Shown: positions 9,731 through 21,345 of the stretch, piece after piece
Position numbering within the stretch: position 1 is the stretch's first letter
How the letters are laid out: each line of letters starts with the position of its first letter
Source: Nilaparvata lugens
Taxonomy: Eukaryota > Arthropoda > Insecta > Hemiptera > Delphacidae
Assembly: GCF_014356525.2 (NCBI RefSeq)
Contig: NC_052511.1
Coordinates: 52,112,149 to 52,176,148 of the forward strand
DNA: 64,000 bases
Direction of reading: 5' to 3'
Notes under the pieces: generated by a model
What the model was told of the DNA's origin: nothing
What the model saw: the letters and a program-made list of their open reading frames with translations, nothing else
Database searches by the model: none
Position numbers and translations under genes: made by a program

Positions 9731-10312
9731 ACTTCTCCTCCTTCTCATCCTTCTCCTCCTTCTCCTCCTCCCACTCCTCCTTCTCCTCCTTCTCCTCCTT
9801 CTCCTCCTTCTCCTCCTTCTCCTCCTTCTCCTCCTTCTCCTCCTTCTCCTCCTTCTCCTCCTTCTCCTCCTTCTCCCCTTCTCCTCCTTCTCTCCTTCCT
9901 CCTTCTCCTCCTTCTCCTCCTTCTCCTCCTTCTCCTCCTCCTCCTCCTCTCCTCCTTCTCCTCCTTCCTCCTCTCTCCTCCTCCTCCTCTCCTCCTTCTC
10001 CTCCTCCTCCTCCTTCTCATCCTCATCCTCCTTCTCCTTATCCACCTTTCTCTCCTTCTCATCCTTCTCCTCCTTCTCATCCTTCTCCTCCTTCTCCTCC
10101 TTCCTCCCCTTCTCATGCTTCTTCTCCATCACCTTTTGATCATCCTTCTTCTCCTCTTCTTCTTTTTCTTCTTCTCCACAATCTCCTTCACCCCCTTTTC
10201 CCCTTCTCCTTCTTCCTCCCCGCCACCACTTCTTCTCCTCCTGCCCCTTTCTCATCCTCTTCTCATTCTCCTTTTCATTTTCTTCTTCTTCTTCTTCTTT
10301 GTCCCAGCAGAT
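9731..10312. repeat. Polypyrimidine tract, block 2 (9-bp period)
   Basis: From 9731 to about 10120 dominated by a TCCTCCTTC nonamer, nearly perfect at 9776-9870. It degrades to TTC-rich DNA to 10312. Long Arg- and Glu-rich readings on the minus strand are artefacts of the nonamer. Confidence 0.9.
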
Positions 10313-11579
10313 TAATGGAGTGTCTCACACACTTCATCTCGTCCACTTTTCCTCTTAATCATTCAAGTTTTCTCACCACCCTCTTCGCTCTCTCTCTCTC
10401 TCTCTCTCTCAGTATCTTCTTCTCCTCGGTTTTTCTGCTTTTACGTTGTAGTATTATAAATAATAAAACGTCGAGGGTTTGGGGTAGTGGTGGAGAGACG
10501 GTGGAACAATGAAAAATAATTATTTATGATAGCGATATATCTTGGTTGGGGTGTTTTGTCTTTTAAGCTCGCTAAACCTGATAAGGAGGCAAAAGCGCAT
10601 CTTTTCTTTGTGTTCATTAGACATGCCTTTCTCTCCTATTACAAGCGGATCCTTAACGAGGCGGAGGCCATATCCTATTGCGGCCCCGAATTAAACAATG
10701 AAAAGTTGACAAGTTTTCGGGGTTTTAAGGAGTTATCTGGGGTTTTTCAGATACGGGAGGGTTCGGAGATGGGTAATTAATCGACGTTTGTATTGGGAGA
10801 TGATAATTATTCTTATTGTTTGAGACAACACCGTTTTGTGAGACTTACCGTGGGCTAGTATACTACATAATTGATTATATGAACTGAGAACTAATTGAAC
10901 TATGATGGAAAAAACTATGATAATTAAACTTGGAAACTATTCATGATTTGAAATCGGATATCTTGTTATCTTGTGATGTTATAATTATATCCAAATATTT
11001 GATAATCGATTCGATATTCTCACAATAAGAAAATTATATTTTCTTTGAAATTGTAATTGTTTTGATTGACAAAAAAAATGAATTTGAATTTGGATTAACC
11101 TACATTTTTCACTGGAGAACAACGGGTTCGGCTCAAAACTGTTAATAATTCATACATCAATATTATAAGTTCTTACAAATAATAGGTCAAAAGTAGTTTC
11201 AATTTGGGAGAAAAGGGTAAATTGAAAGATGTCGGAAAATAAGAAACAACGAATTTTGTGTGATTTTGATTAATCTACCGTTCAACAGGTTATTTCCTGC
11301 TGTTGAAAACACAGTGAAAAGAATTATTGTATTTCAAGAAATATGAAATTGAAGTTAATGTCCTTTCTTCGCCTTACAGAGTAGATAAGGAAAGAATTTC
11401 TATCTTGAAATCTCTATTGTCTGCTGATTTCGCTGATTATCATTTTCTATTGATTAGATTCCAAAAGTAATGGATTATTATTTCTATCTTCTATTTTTTA
11501 CGTAGGTTCAATGTTCCAAGTCTGATGGAAATGAATTTATCTACTCTCGACAGTATTGATGTTCAGATAACTTGAATAT
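10313..11579. other. Spacer with one non-repetitive frame, no gene called
   Basis: CT-rich to 10430, then a GC-richer stretch and AT-rich DNA. An 84-codon frame at 10526-10780 (+) has balanced composition (starts MIAIYLGWGVLSF, ends REGSEMGN). It has no relative I recognise, no close Kozak context and no neighbour exon. The rest holds nothing I can name. Confidence 0.4.
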
Positions 11580-12020
11580 ATTTTTCCTACAGTTACCTTG
11601 AATAGTGACCATTTCTGCACTGATTGCAGGCCGCAAAGAATCACTTTTCCGCACTAGTGCGCAAAGTGAGTACTTTGCGTACTCCAGATTTGCAGCATGA
11701 CAACGCAAAATAGTTAGTAGGTTATATGGAGCACCAGTGCAGCAAAATCAAAATTAAGTTGGTAATACTCATAGTGAGGCCCACGTTATAATGTGCCTTC
11801 ATTATAGTCATTTCAATGCTTACATAAGATAGACTCCCTTCAAGCAGTCACATAAATTTTCAATTGAATTACTAATCATTATAATTCAATTATTATTAAA
11901 TTTTGAATGAATAAAGGCTTTTATTAATAATAAAATTACACAGAAAAACATTTGATGGATTTCAGGGAATTTTACCCATAATTACCCACTTTTCATATTC
12001 AATGGTAACTGTAGGAAAAA
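11580..12020. mobile_element. Segment with 24-bp terminal inverted repeats
   Basis: TTTTTCCTACAGTTACCTTG at about 11583-11604 is matched in reverse by CAATGGTAACTGTAGGAAAA at about 11998-12019. Inside are GCACTAGTGCGCAAAGTGAG (11653) and a fragment of the M2 terminus (AGTGAGGCCCACGTTATAAT, 11775-11795). No coding capacity. Probably a composite, non-autonomous element. Confidence 0.5.
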
Positions 12021-12027
12021 TTTAATG

Positions 12028-12155
12028 TGAAATACGTGCGCAAAGTTCGTTTGCTGCACTCAAGAAACCATTCCGCCCGAGCCGTAGGCGAGTAAACGTT
12101 TCTTTCGGTGCAGCAAACTGTCACTTTGCGCACTAGTTGCACAAATAACTATTTC
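12028..12155. repeat. Foldback with GC-rich core
   Basis: GTGCGCAAAGTTCGTTTGCT with GCACTCAAGAAACC pairs with CGTTTCTTTCGGTGCAGCAA and ACTGTCACTTTGCGC. The loop is GCCCGAGCCGTAGGCG. It ends CACAAATAACTATTT as does the foldback at 8169-8300. The arm also pairs with 11653-11675, so three copies of the arm lie within 500 bases. Confidence 0.7.
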
Positions 12156-13462
12156 CATACTCTGAACATATGACAACAATATGTTTCATTATTACAATAC
12201 TACAACAAATTATAACATGCACCTTGAACAAAACTGTTAACAACACTAGTGTTTACACAACACCATATGCTGTGTCGAACCTAGGCGATGATTATATTCA
12301 TGACACTTTTACGAAAAGAGCCGAGTTTATTTTAATGTGTGGTCGTTAGAAAGGACTAACCAGTGAACATCCTTTCTATTCCTCAACAGTGAGCATCCTT
12401 TCACAGGTGGTCCACACATGTTTTCTTCGAAACCACTCTGTGTCTTTTCAGAATTTGTTTACAGTTTATTCAAATGACAAAATAAACTGGACGAAAAGTT
12501 ATAGTTACTGTGAGGTCGGAGATAGGGTTGAAAAAAGATTCGATATTTTACTATGGTTGTGGGGTTAAAGCCAAGATCCTTACAGCATAGTTTTAAAAAA
12601 TATTTGATATTTTACTCAAGCTGTGAGGCTAAAGACATGATTCTTACATCATCTTCCTAGAGACTTTGGGTTCAGGGGAGGATTTGTTATTTTATCATCA
12701 TAGGAAACAGTGCAAAGGAATGATAACTTTGTTTTGGAAGATAGAGAACGTTTACTGGGAAACATAACAACACCCTGATCTTATCATAAAATAAATTGAA
12801 AAAGAGATAGTTTGCTTATCAGATTCCTCTTATGTTTTTTGAACACCACACTTTTGGGACTAGGATATACACAACTAGATAATCTAGTACCTTAGGGTAC
12901 TATGTAGATACTTGAGAGTAGTACCAGGAATAGGAGGGTAACTTTATCTTTGGTTTTTTCCAAGAACTGTTGGATGTTAGGATATTGGAATGAGATGTTT
13001 CTGTTAGGATTTCAGTTATTGTGCTATGACAACAATGTCTATGAGGACCACAATGTTTGTTTTTAATATGTGAAATGTATTTTGATGTAGGCCTAGTAGT
13101 CAAATAATTCCCGAGAAGTGTTTGTGAAATGTCTCTGTTTTCTATAATGGAAACAAAATCCATTATTCATTCATTTCAGTATGTTTTGTTCTTGTTGTTT
13201 GGGAAGATTGTTTGATATACTGTATTATAAAATGTCGTTCATGTTCAATATTGTACTGAATCAGTCAGTACATACTGCATGAAAATTGACTTTTATGTTA
13301 CCCGTTGCTATCATGATAAATTATGTTGAATAAATTAATTTCTTCCAATTAATATCCTCATTTGTTTGAAGAATCATGGTGTCAATTAATTAATTTCTTA
13401 GGAGTCATTAAACGTTCTTTATTATTGAACAATCAGTAGAATTCAATTCATATTTTTCAATG
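12156..13462. other. AT-rich spacer, no gene seen
   Basis: Contains a two-copy 65-base direct repeat (12541-12590 and 12606-12656), each starting GATATTTTACT and carrying GTGAGGCTAAAG or GTGGGGTTAAAG. An 87-codon minus-strand frame (12900-13163) has mixed composition but no recognised domain. Confidence 0.45.
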
Positions 13463-13666
13463 GTTTAGGCACGGTTGCAAAAAAGCCGGTTGAATTTTAA
13501 CCATCATTACATTCAAACAATCGTTATTAGATTCGAATTCACAACCGTTATTAATTTCATGAGAACCAATCAGAAAGACTTTTTGAAAGACGGCTTCTCT
13601 AATTGGTTCTCGTGGAATTAATCTCGATTAAAATTTGACCGGCTTTTGTGCAACCGACACTTAGTT
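13463..13666. mobile_element. M3 copy 1, inverted-repeat element
   Basis: Termini CGGTTGCAAAAAAGCCGGTT and, at the right, GACCGGCTTTTGTGCAACCG are near reverse complements. A second internal pair, CATGAGAACCAATCAGA with CTAATTGGTTCTCGTGG, extends the fold. Flanks share TTAG. Same family at 56048-56210. Non-coding; a TTA-target (PIF/Harbinger-like) origin is possible but unproven. Confidence 0.75.
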
Positions 13667-14300
13667 TCTCAGTTGATGGTGATAGAAAGGAACTAGAGTT
13701 GGTCATTTGCTGAAAATAATTAAAACAGAAGGTTTGAACTTTGAATTGAGCTCAATATTAATATTAAATCATTGTAGTGAAGTAATCAACGCCATCTAAC
13801 GGCAAAACTAAAAACCACCAGGTGAATTGGCTGCTGAACTGCTTGCTTGTGATTGGCTGGAGGCGTGGCTACTCTGGCTGAACTATAAGTGAGACTACCA
13901 ATCATATTGCGAGAACTTTTTGAAGCGGTTCCACTGTACTCGTCACCTATTGGCTAATTCTTGTGCTAGAAATACGATTGTATCAACCAATTCAGATATA
14001 CAGTTCTAAATTTGAAATTCTCATTCAAATTTGCAAATATATATTTAAAGAATTTCCAACTTTAATTCTCTTTTTACATTGTAATGGGATATGATAAATT
14101 ATAGTAGGATTCTTCCTTATTATTATAATAAGAAATAATAAGTGCTTGAAACGGTCTACCACCTTTCCCAATATAATATTATTATCGCCAGCAAACCAGA
14201 ATATTTTTATTATCCATTAATCTTTTTAATAGAATGTTCTTAAATAAAAATTCTTCCTAATTAAATGTTCTTGTTAAATTTTCTATCACTCTAGGTTCTT
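13667..14300. promoter_or_regulatory. Spacer with CCAAT-box cluster (candidate regulatory)
   Basis: Between about 13826 and 13955 there are at least four ATTGGC/CCAAT motifs (AATTGGCTGC, GATTGGCTGG, ACCAATCA, TATTGGCTAA) and GGCGTGGC. That density is unusual for this AT-rich window. No TATA box at a matching distance and no downstream gene is visible, so the regulatory role is only a suggestion. The remainder (13960-14300) is AT-rich and featureless. Confidence 0.25.
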
Positions 14301-14711
14301 ATTGAAAATTCAAATGAAATTGTTGTGTGTTATTCATCACAATAATTATTATTCCAATTCATGGCTATCCAAGTTTTTTCTTATTATTGATTTCCTTTTC
14401 TCCTATTCAAATTCTTACATCACTCCATTTCTCTCCCCTACTTCTTCCTACTTTGTCTCTCTGATCCATCATCATATTTCTCTCACACTCCTTTCCTCCA
14501 TTGTTGTAAATCTAATTATTCACCTTTCTATTGAGTGATCGATTGATAATTTAACATATGGTGAGAGCGAACTCTCTATTATTTAGCCCAATTTATCCTC
14601 TGTATTCCACATCTCCATTATTATTAATTCATTTCACATTATTCATCCTATTTCAATCTATGTATTCCACATCTCCATCTTCTTCCACATTATTTCCACT
14701 GTTCCATTTTT
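14301..14711. repeat. T/C-rich lead-in to the 251-bp array
   Basis: Pyrimidine-biased DNA with TATTCCACATCTCCAT occurring twice (about 14603 and 14662). Open frames here are Ser/Leu/Phe-rich and continue into the tandem array. Confidence 0.6.
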
Positions 14712-15546
14712 CATGTGATATTATATCTTCTCTATTACTTCATCACTGTCTATTTCTCCTTCCCCCGACGTTTTCTGCATCTCATCCTCAAACTTGTGTC
14801 CTCCTCTTCTACCTCTCCCTTCGCCATTTTTCATCACTCTTTTTCTCTACTACTTCATCTTCACTTCTTCTCTATCTCTTTTTCTCTCTTCTTCTCCTCC
14901 AATCTCTATCCTTCCCCTTTTTTCATAGTGTCATTACTTCTTCCAAGTCTACTTTTCCAATTTCTTCCGCTTCTCATCCCCAAACTTCTATCTTCCTCTT
15001 CTACCTTCCCCTTCACCCCTTCTCATCATTCTTTTTCTCTCATCTTCTTCTTCCATCTCCCAACTTTCACATTTTTCTCATATTCTCTCACTATCTTTTC
15101 TCATCATTTTCCTCTCATCTTCCCCTAACCTCCTTCTTCATCTTCTCCTTCAATCTCCATCCTTCCCCTTTTTTCATAGTATCATTGCTTCTTTCAAGTC
15201 TACTTTCCCAATTTCTTCTGCTTCTCATTCCCAAACTTCTATCTTTCTCTTCTACCTTCCCCTTCCTACCTTCTCATCACTCTTTTTCTCTCATCTTCTC
15301 CTTTCATCTCCACCTTTCACATTTTCCTCATACTCTCCCACTACCTTTTCTCATCATTTTCCTCTCATCTTCCCCTATACCTCCTTCTTCATCTTCTCCT
15401 TCAATCTCTATCCTTTCCCTTTTTTCATAGTGTCATTACTTCTTTCAAGTCTACTTTCCCAATTTCTTCTGCTTCTCATTCCCAAACTTCTATCTTTCTC
15501 TTCTACCTTCCCCTTCACCCCTTCTCATCATTCCTTTTCTCTCATC
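14712..15546. repeat. Tandem array, 251-bp period
   Basis: The anchor TTTCATAGTGTCATTACTTC (or close variants) falls at 14924, 15175 and 15426: exactly 251 bases apart twice. A second anchor, TTCTCATTCCCAAACTTC, gives the same spacing (14971, 15222, 15473). A diverged shorter unit starts at 14712. Pyrimidine-rich on the + strand. The fourth unit is cut at 15546 by SR1 and resumes at 16037. The 290-codon open frame is an accident of the unit. Confidence 0.9.
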
Positions 15547-15828
15547 TTGGTAGAGAGTTAGTGGGAAGGATATTTTGAATATTCTTTCCGAAGAATGGAC
15601 ATTGATATGTCCAAAGCTCCGCCAATTTATGTAGATGCATAACAATATAATAATTATCTATAGTTATTACAAATTGTTTTGTTCGTATCATATACAGTTC
15701 AATAATTATTTTCTTAGTCTATATTATGTAAATTAATCTAAAATTTTGCTGTATTGTAAGCTGTTGTGTATAAATGTATGAGTCAGTATATATTGTAATC
15801 TACATGAATAGAGTACTCAATCAATCAA
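15547..15828 (+). mobile_element. SR1 copy 3, full length
   Basis: TTGGTAGAGAGTTAGTGGGA to GAATAGAGTACTCAATCAAT. Inserted into the fourth unit of the 251-bp array after CTCTCATC. The uninterrupted target is seen in unit three as CTCATCTTCTCCTTTCATC. Confidence 0.9.
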
Positions 15829-15951
15829 CCCAATCATCTCTCTTCTATGTCTTATGTAGACATAAGTCTGTCTATGTCTATCTCAAGGTCCAAACTTCAT
15901 AGTTTCATGTGGAAACAGTACAGTAGTACCTTAACTTTCGCATATTTCATC
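15829..15951. other. Segment between two SR1 copies
   Basis: About 120 bases not found in the array unit nor in SR1, including TATGTCTTATGTAGACATAA, a partial palindrome. It arrived with the SR1 insertions or was captured between them. Confidence 0.5.
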
Positions 15952-16036
15952 ATTGTAAGCTATTGTATATAAGTGTATAAGCCAGTATATATTGTAATCT
16001 ACATAGATAAAGTACTCAATCAATCAATCAATCAAT
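15952..16036 (+). mobile_element. SR1 copy 4, 3' fragment
   Basis: Last 85 bases of SR1 (ATTGTAAGCTATTGTATATA to TAAAGTACTCAATCAATCAA) with a longer (TCAA)n tail. The array unit resumes immediately after. Confidence 0.85.
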
Positions 16037-16161
16037 CTTCTCCTTTCATCTCTCACCTTTCACATTTTCCTCATCTCCTCCTCGACCTTATCCACCCCTA
16101 TCTCTCCCTCTATCCTCTCTTCTACCTCCTTCTTCATCATTCCCTTTCCCTTTTTTCAAAG
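16037..16161. repeat. Remainder of the interrupted 251-bp unit
   Basis: TCTCCTTTCATCTCTCACCT and CACATTTTCCTCAT match the middle of the array unit. It ends at CCCTTTCCCTTTTTTCA, where units one to three read into CATAGTG. This closes the array around the SR1 insertions. Confidence 0.85.
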
Positions 16162-16500
16162 TGTGCACAAACAGCAGACTACCAACTGGGAGAGAAGAAA
16201 AACGACATCCAAACTCTTTCTGAGTTGTACTGTAACATCTGTCTAATTACAAGCCGCAACTCTCTCTCAGAAGCTGTAGAATCAGCAGTGAAATGAGCAG
16301 CATCTCCATCAGTTGCAGCAGCAGAAGCAAACTTAGCAGTATGTTTTTATTCGCCATTTCTCACAGTATCTCAGCCCACCTCACTCCTGTATGCCTGCTT
16401 TTTCCAAAGGGTTTCGCCCCAATATACCACCAAACTTTCCCGTCTTGGAAAAATTAATTAAAACTATAATGTCTGCGCAATTATAACTCGTCCATCTTCA
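16162..16500. other. Spacer with a weak exon-like frame
   Basis: A pyrimidine run ending CAAAG precedes 44 codons of balanced composition (16162-16293, + strand, then TGA). It resembles a last exon, but no donor partner or homology is seen. Beyond it, GC-richer DNA shows nothing further. Confidence 0.2.
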
Positions 16501-16790
16501 ACTGTGGTGTGTCTTGTCTTTTTCTGATGCTTTTCTTCTCCTTCTTCTTCTTCTTCTTTTCTTTTCTTTTCTTCTGTTCTTGTTCTTTTTCTTCTTCTCA
16601 ACTTCTCACCGTATCTATTCAGTTCTCTCGCTCTCTCTCACTTCCTCTCATTCTTTCACTCACAGGTTTACTTTACTCTCTCTTTCCCAGCTTATTCTTC
16701 CTCTATATTCCTTTCTCTCATTCTCTGACTCATTCTCTCTCTTCAAACCTTATTCTTTCTCTCTCTCTTAGCAGTAATCATAAGCCTTCA
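16501..16790. repeat. (TTC)n/(CT)n polypyrimidine tract
   Basis: TTCTTCTTC at about 16535-16560, TTTTC pentamers to 16590, then CT-rich to 16770. Two overlapping low-complexity frames (starting 16509 and 16514) are by-products. Confidence 0.85.
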
Positions 16791-17393
16791 TCTTCATCAA
16801 CCCTTCATCTCCAAAATGTGCACCCCACACAGTAATTATTGTTGTATATTGCTGAGAGATACATTATTGTTTTGCCCAAGTAATATTGCACTATATCTGT
16901 ATTTTCTCTCAATTTAAACTCTCATCTCAATTATATTTTTCTAACTTCTGTATTTATTTCTTCAGTTAATTTCAAAGACGCTGTTCTTCTGAATCTCTCT
17001 ATAGGCTGCTTGAAAACCACCTAGCTGAACACCGTTGGTTTTTATAGGTTTCGAAGTAATTATCTTGTGTTTTTTATTTTTTTCTTCTATTTTTTATATT
17101 ACAGGAGGGTTTTATTGTTGATATAGATCATTGAGATGATTAGTAACATCGTTGGATGTTTGATATTCCTGTAGAATCAGTTAATATTGAGGAGGGATAT
17201 AATTATGATCTGCTCCAATTACAAGCTGTTTAGAGTAGTGTTGTACAATCTTTTATCCCACACTGTTTTCGGATGTAAAACAGATTAATTATTCGGGGAA
17301 GACTTCACAATATTAAAGTAAAAAGTGATATCATAACCTCATTTTTTTTCTCGAAATCTTTATTCATCAAAACTTGGGAGAGCGACAGTTTTG
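16791..17393. other. AT-rich spacer, no gene seen
   Basis: No coding frame, repeat or motif I can support. Confidence 0.45.
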
Positions 17394-17478
17394 GGCTATG
17401 CCTGTTGTCTTCTCCCAATCATATTATTATTGTGATAATAATTTGTGATTGTCAATGAAATCAATAAATAGATAAATG
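17394..17478 (+). mobile_element. SR2 copy 3, uninterrupted
   Basis: GACAGTTTTGGGCTATGCCT, GTTGTCTTCTCCCAATCATA and TCAATGAAATCAATAAATAG in order. It serves as the empty-site reference for the Helitron at 5914. Confidence 0.8.
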
Positions 17479-18050
17479 TTATTTTTAATTACTCTTGTGG
17501 AACTATTTATCATAACGCTCTTGAAGTTTCTCATTTTACTATCGTTTATTCTTGTATTTGTATATTTCGATCTGAAAACAAGATTTCCTGTTTTTCATGT
17601 GCTAGTATGATCGATTACGATTGAGTTTGTTCTGAATCCAACAGATGATTCAATCTTACAATAAATTATTGAATATTGTCATAAATATTTCACTAGTATA
17701 ATATCATAATGATATGCTGCATTTTTCGAGAATATTTCATTTGATTAGCTTTCAACGTCAATATTGGGAGTATTATGGCATTTTCATTTAATTTGTTTTG
17801 TCATCTTATGAATGTATAAAATCATTGAAGTCTGTTAAACTAAACAAAAACTTTCTCTCATTTTTCAGGTAAGTTGCTGTGGATTGCAAATCGTTTTATC
17901 GCTACTAGAAGGTAAATTATGAATATTAATATCATTGGAATTAGTCAAGGTTTTTCCATCATGAATAATTAATCAATCCCAATCAGTTATTCCACCATCT
18001 ATCGGAAACAATTGAATTCATCAACTCATTATTATAATTCTTCAAAGTAG
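17479..18050. other. AT-rich spacer, no gene seen
   Basis: Featureless AT-rich DNA without second copies in the window. Confidence 0.45.
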
Positions 18051-18407
18051 GTACCGTAATGAATTCGCTTTCTTTTTAACCAACCTCTCCTCTCTCTTTT
18101 CATTCCCATTCAAATCGACCCCTCTCTCTTTCTCCTTCTCTTTTCCTCTTCCTCTCCGATCACTCCCATCCACATCAAACTCTCTCTCTCTCTCTCTTCC
18201 TCCTCCTCTTTCCCTCATCCTCTCCTCCTTCCAATTTCTACACAATAAAACAACAGAGGAAGGCAGCTAATTTCGACAGTTTCTCTTATATAAGCGAACG
18301 TATCTCATTTTAATTTGATTCCTTTGCAAAATTGAAAAATCTGCCTCAAAAGGCTTTCCTCGTACCTCACTCTCTTTTCCATCTTCCACACACCTCCCTC
18401 TATCGAA

Positions 18408-18440
<33 letters not shown>

Positions 18441-18500
18441 ACCTCATATCGAACCCTTCCCACACTCTTTCTCACTTACTCACATTCTCTCTCTCGTTTT
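18051..18500. repeat. CT-rich tracts with a TATA-like site between
   Basis: CT runs at 18085-18235 and 18365-18500 (purer (CT)n at 18414-18440). Between them, CTTATATAAGCG (18285-18297) looks like a TATA box, but nothing downstream supports a transcription unit. Arg/Glu-rich (-) and Ser/Leu-rich (+) frames here are low-complexity. Confidence 0.7.
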
Positions 18501-19384
18501 TGAGACTGCCGAGCTCCGAGTTCTTCGCTTTCAAATTCTAAACTACCTTTGGTGCGAAAGGCTGAGAAAGAGTGATTCCATCTTTCAAGAGAAGAGAAAC
18601 AGAGAGAAGAGAGACAAATAGATTGTGTGATATAGATGGAGAATAAGAGAGGTTCCGCCAACTGTATAGTCGTTTTAATTAAAGTATAATAATAAGGATC
18701 CTTCCTTTGCTGAATAGGAACAGGTCTTTTACTTCCTACTTCAGCGTTCTCTTTCGTCTTCTCTCGCTCCATTTATCAGTACCGTAACTCCTTTTTTGAT
18801 TTACAACATTCTTCCTCTCTCTCATCCTATTTTACTAGTTTTCATTTTAAACTGATATCGCCCATTTACTTTTAGCTCTTTGCGTTGATTCTCCCAAGCT
18901 CTATCTTGTACTATCATGATTCAATCCATCCCTCCTGAGAGTATTTTTCATTTCCTATATTGAATACTGCAAGTATTCTGCTGTGACTGAACATTGATAT
19001 CTTCACCTTGAGGAATATCTAGAGTCTATTTCATAGACATGAGTAATGGTTATAATAAGCTAGATTGAATCACCCCGAAGACTATTCCCACTGCAAATAT
19101 TGACAAAAATTTAATAATAGTTATTAGTTCATTAACATTTGAATAAATGCAATATCTAAGTAATTTCCATCATTAGATAAGCTTTTCTAAGTTGCAGAAT
19201 GAACAAGAATATACTCAAAAGACACTGCGATATTCCAGAAAACCTTTCATTTAAGTTTCAAAAAATGTGATATCGTTTTACAAATGAAAATACCACCAGA
19301 AATGTTTATTGTTTATCAAGAGATAAATTATTCAGCCTACAGCTTACCATTAAATCAAGATTCATCCAATGACATCAATATATT
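18501..19384. other. Spacer, no gene seen
   Basis: Purine-rich around 18585-18650, then AT-rich. A 98-codon minus-strand frame (18476-18772) has no recognised domain. Confidence 0.4.
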
Positions 19385-19637
19385 GACATTAATATAACCT
19401 GATACTCCATTATAGGTTTAAATTGCTGTAGTTTACGATAACAATTTATTCTCACAACATAGTTACATTTTCCAATTCATGAAAACACCTGACAAAATTG
19501 GAAATTGTGTACAAAGCAAGGCTCGTTTGTAATGGAACAGCACCTATTTACATTAATACAAACCTGATACTTCAATATTGCCTTCAATTGCCCTAGTTTC
19601 CTTCCACAATTCATTCTCACTAGAAAATTACATTTTT
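19385..19637. repeat. AT-rich tandem array, first part
   Basis: Units anchored on CCTGATACT at 19399 and 19563 (164 bases apart). Each carries CATTCTCAC(A)AGAAAATTACA and GTACAAAGCAAGGCTCGTTT. The array is broken at 19637 by a ~780-base element and resumes at 20421. Confidence 0.85.
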
Positions 19638-20420
19638 ACTTTCCTTGCCCTATTACCATAGGTAAGGAAAGTATTGCTTTCCGAAAAAAATTAAGGTACC
19701 CAAATTTCTAAAATTTCTATACGTTTCAAGGTCTCCTGAGTCCAAAAAAGTGGTTTTTGGGTATTGGTCTGTATGTGTGTGTGTGTATGAGTGTATGTGC
19801 GTCTGTGTACACGATATCTCATCTCCCAATTAACGGAAAGGTCCTTCCCCTATGAGGATCCGACACGAACAATTTCGATCAAATGTGATTCAAGATGGCG
19901 GCTAAAATGGCGAAAATGTTGTCAAAAACAGGGTTTTTCGTGATTTTCTCGGAAACGGCTCCAACGATTTTGATTAAAGTTATACCTGAAATAGTTATCG
20001 ATAAGCTCTATTAACTGCCACAAGTCCCATATCTATAAAAATGTCAGGAGCTCCGCCCCATCTATGCAAAGTTTGATTTTAGATTCTCAATTATCAGGCT
20101 TCAGATACAATTTAAACAAAAAATTCGAGTTGAAAAGATTGAGCATGAGAATCTCTACATGTTCAGTAACATTTTCACCTAAAATTAAAAATAAGCTCGA
20201 AATTCGAGAAAATGTGATTATCCAATTGCAAACTGTTGGCAACTGTTGATTCTATTGAATGATTCACTATGAAGAGATAGCAGACCTCGTGTATCTCCAG
20301 CGTTATTGCCCTGTCACCAGCTGGCTCAAATCTTTGAATAGTAGACTCGAGATGCGCGTCAGGTGATTAATTTTCATAACGGCAAGGAAAGTTGTGTGAG
20401 TGCGCCACACCAGATTTTTT
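19638..20420 (+). mobile_element. ~780-bp element in the tandem array
   Basis: Opens ACTTTCCTTGCCCTATTACC with the self-complementary TTACCATAGGTAA. It includes (GT)n at about 19775 and closes AACGGCAAGGAAAGTTGTGT then CACACCAGATTTTTT. TTTCCTTGCC at the start and GGCAAGGAAAG near the end are reverse complements. Array sequence flanks it on both sides, with a T-run at each junction. Related fragments: 51153-51310 (-, internally deleted) and 62787-62905 (+, 5' part only). A 61-codon frame (20064-20249) is not convincing. Class unknown. Confidence 0.75.
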
Positions 20421-21345
20421 AATTGGTGAAAACTCCTGACAAGATTATAATTGAATAGTAGATAAATTCACTTCTATAAAAATTGAATACATGAACAAGG
20501 CTGGTTTATAATGGAACAGCACCTATTCACATTAATACAAACCTGATACTTCAATATTGCTTCAAATTGCCATAATTTTTTTCGTTTAAAATCATTCTCA
20601 CAAGAAAATTACATTTTTTATTCTTGAGAACACCTGACAAATTGGAAATTGTGTACAAAGCATGGCTCGTTTGTGAAGGAACAGAAACTATTTACAATAA
20701 TATAACCTGATACTTCATATTGCTATAAATTTCCCTAGTCTCTGTTATTAATGATTTATTCTCACAAGAAAATTACATTTTTCAATTCATGAAAACTCCT
20801 GATAGATTATAAATGAATAGTAAATAAATTCACTTCTATGATAATTGAATACATGAACAGGCTGGTTCATATTGAAACAGCAACTATTTACATTAATATA
20901 GCCTGATACTTCAATATTGCCATAGTTTTTATCGTTAAAAAATCATTCTCACAAGAAAATTACATTTTAATCCTTGAAAACACCTGACAAATTGGAAATC
21001 AAGTACAAAGCAAGGCTCGTTTGTAATGAAACAGCAACCATTTACATTAATATAACCTGATACTTCAATATTGCTTCAAATTGCCATAATTTTTTTCGTT
21101 AAAAAATCATTCTCACAAGAAAATTACATTTTTTATTTGTGAAAACACCTGACAAATTGGAAATTGGGTACATTTGTGATGGAACAGCAACTATTTACAT
21201 TAATATAACCTGATGCTTCTATATTGCTTTAAATTGCCCTAGTTTCCGTTATTGATAATTCATTCTCACAAGAAAATTACATTTTTCAATTTGTAAAAAC
21301 TCCTGACAAGATGGAAATTGAATACATGAACAAAGAAGGATCGTT
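20421..21345. repeat. AT-rich tandem array, second part
   Basis: Anchors CCTGATACT or close variants at 20542, 20706, 20902, 21056 and 21209 (spacings 164, 196, 154, 153). Some units carry an extra GAATAGTA(G/A)ATAAATTCAC segment, which explains the length changes. Confidence 0.85.

Noticed and set aside
9722..10255. 177-codon Glu/Lys/Arg-rich frame on the minus strand
   Set aside because: Reading of the TCCTCCTTC nonamer repeat.
16162..16296. Possible last exon (pyrimidine tract, acceptor, 44 codons, stop)
   Set aside because: The pyrimidine tract is just the end of the 251-bp array unit, and no upstream exon or homology is visible.
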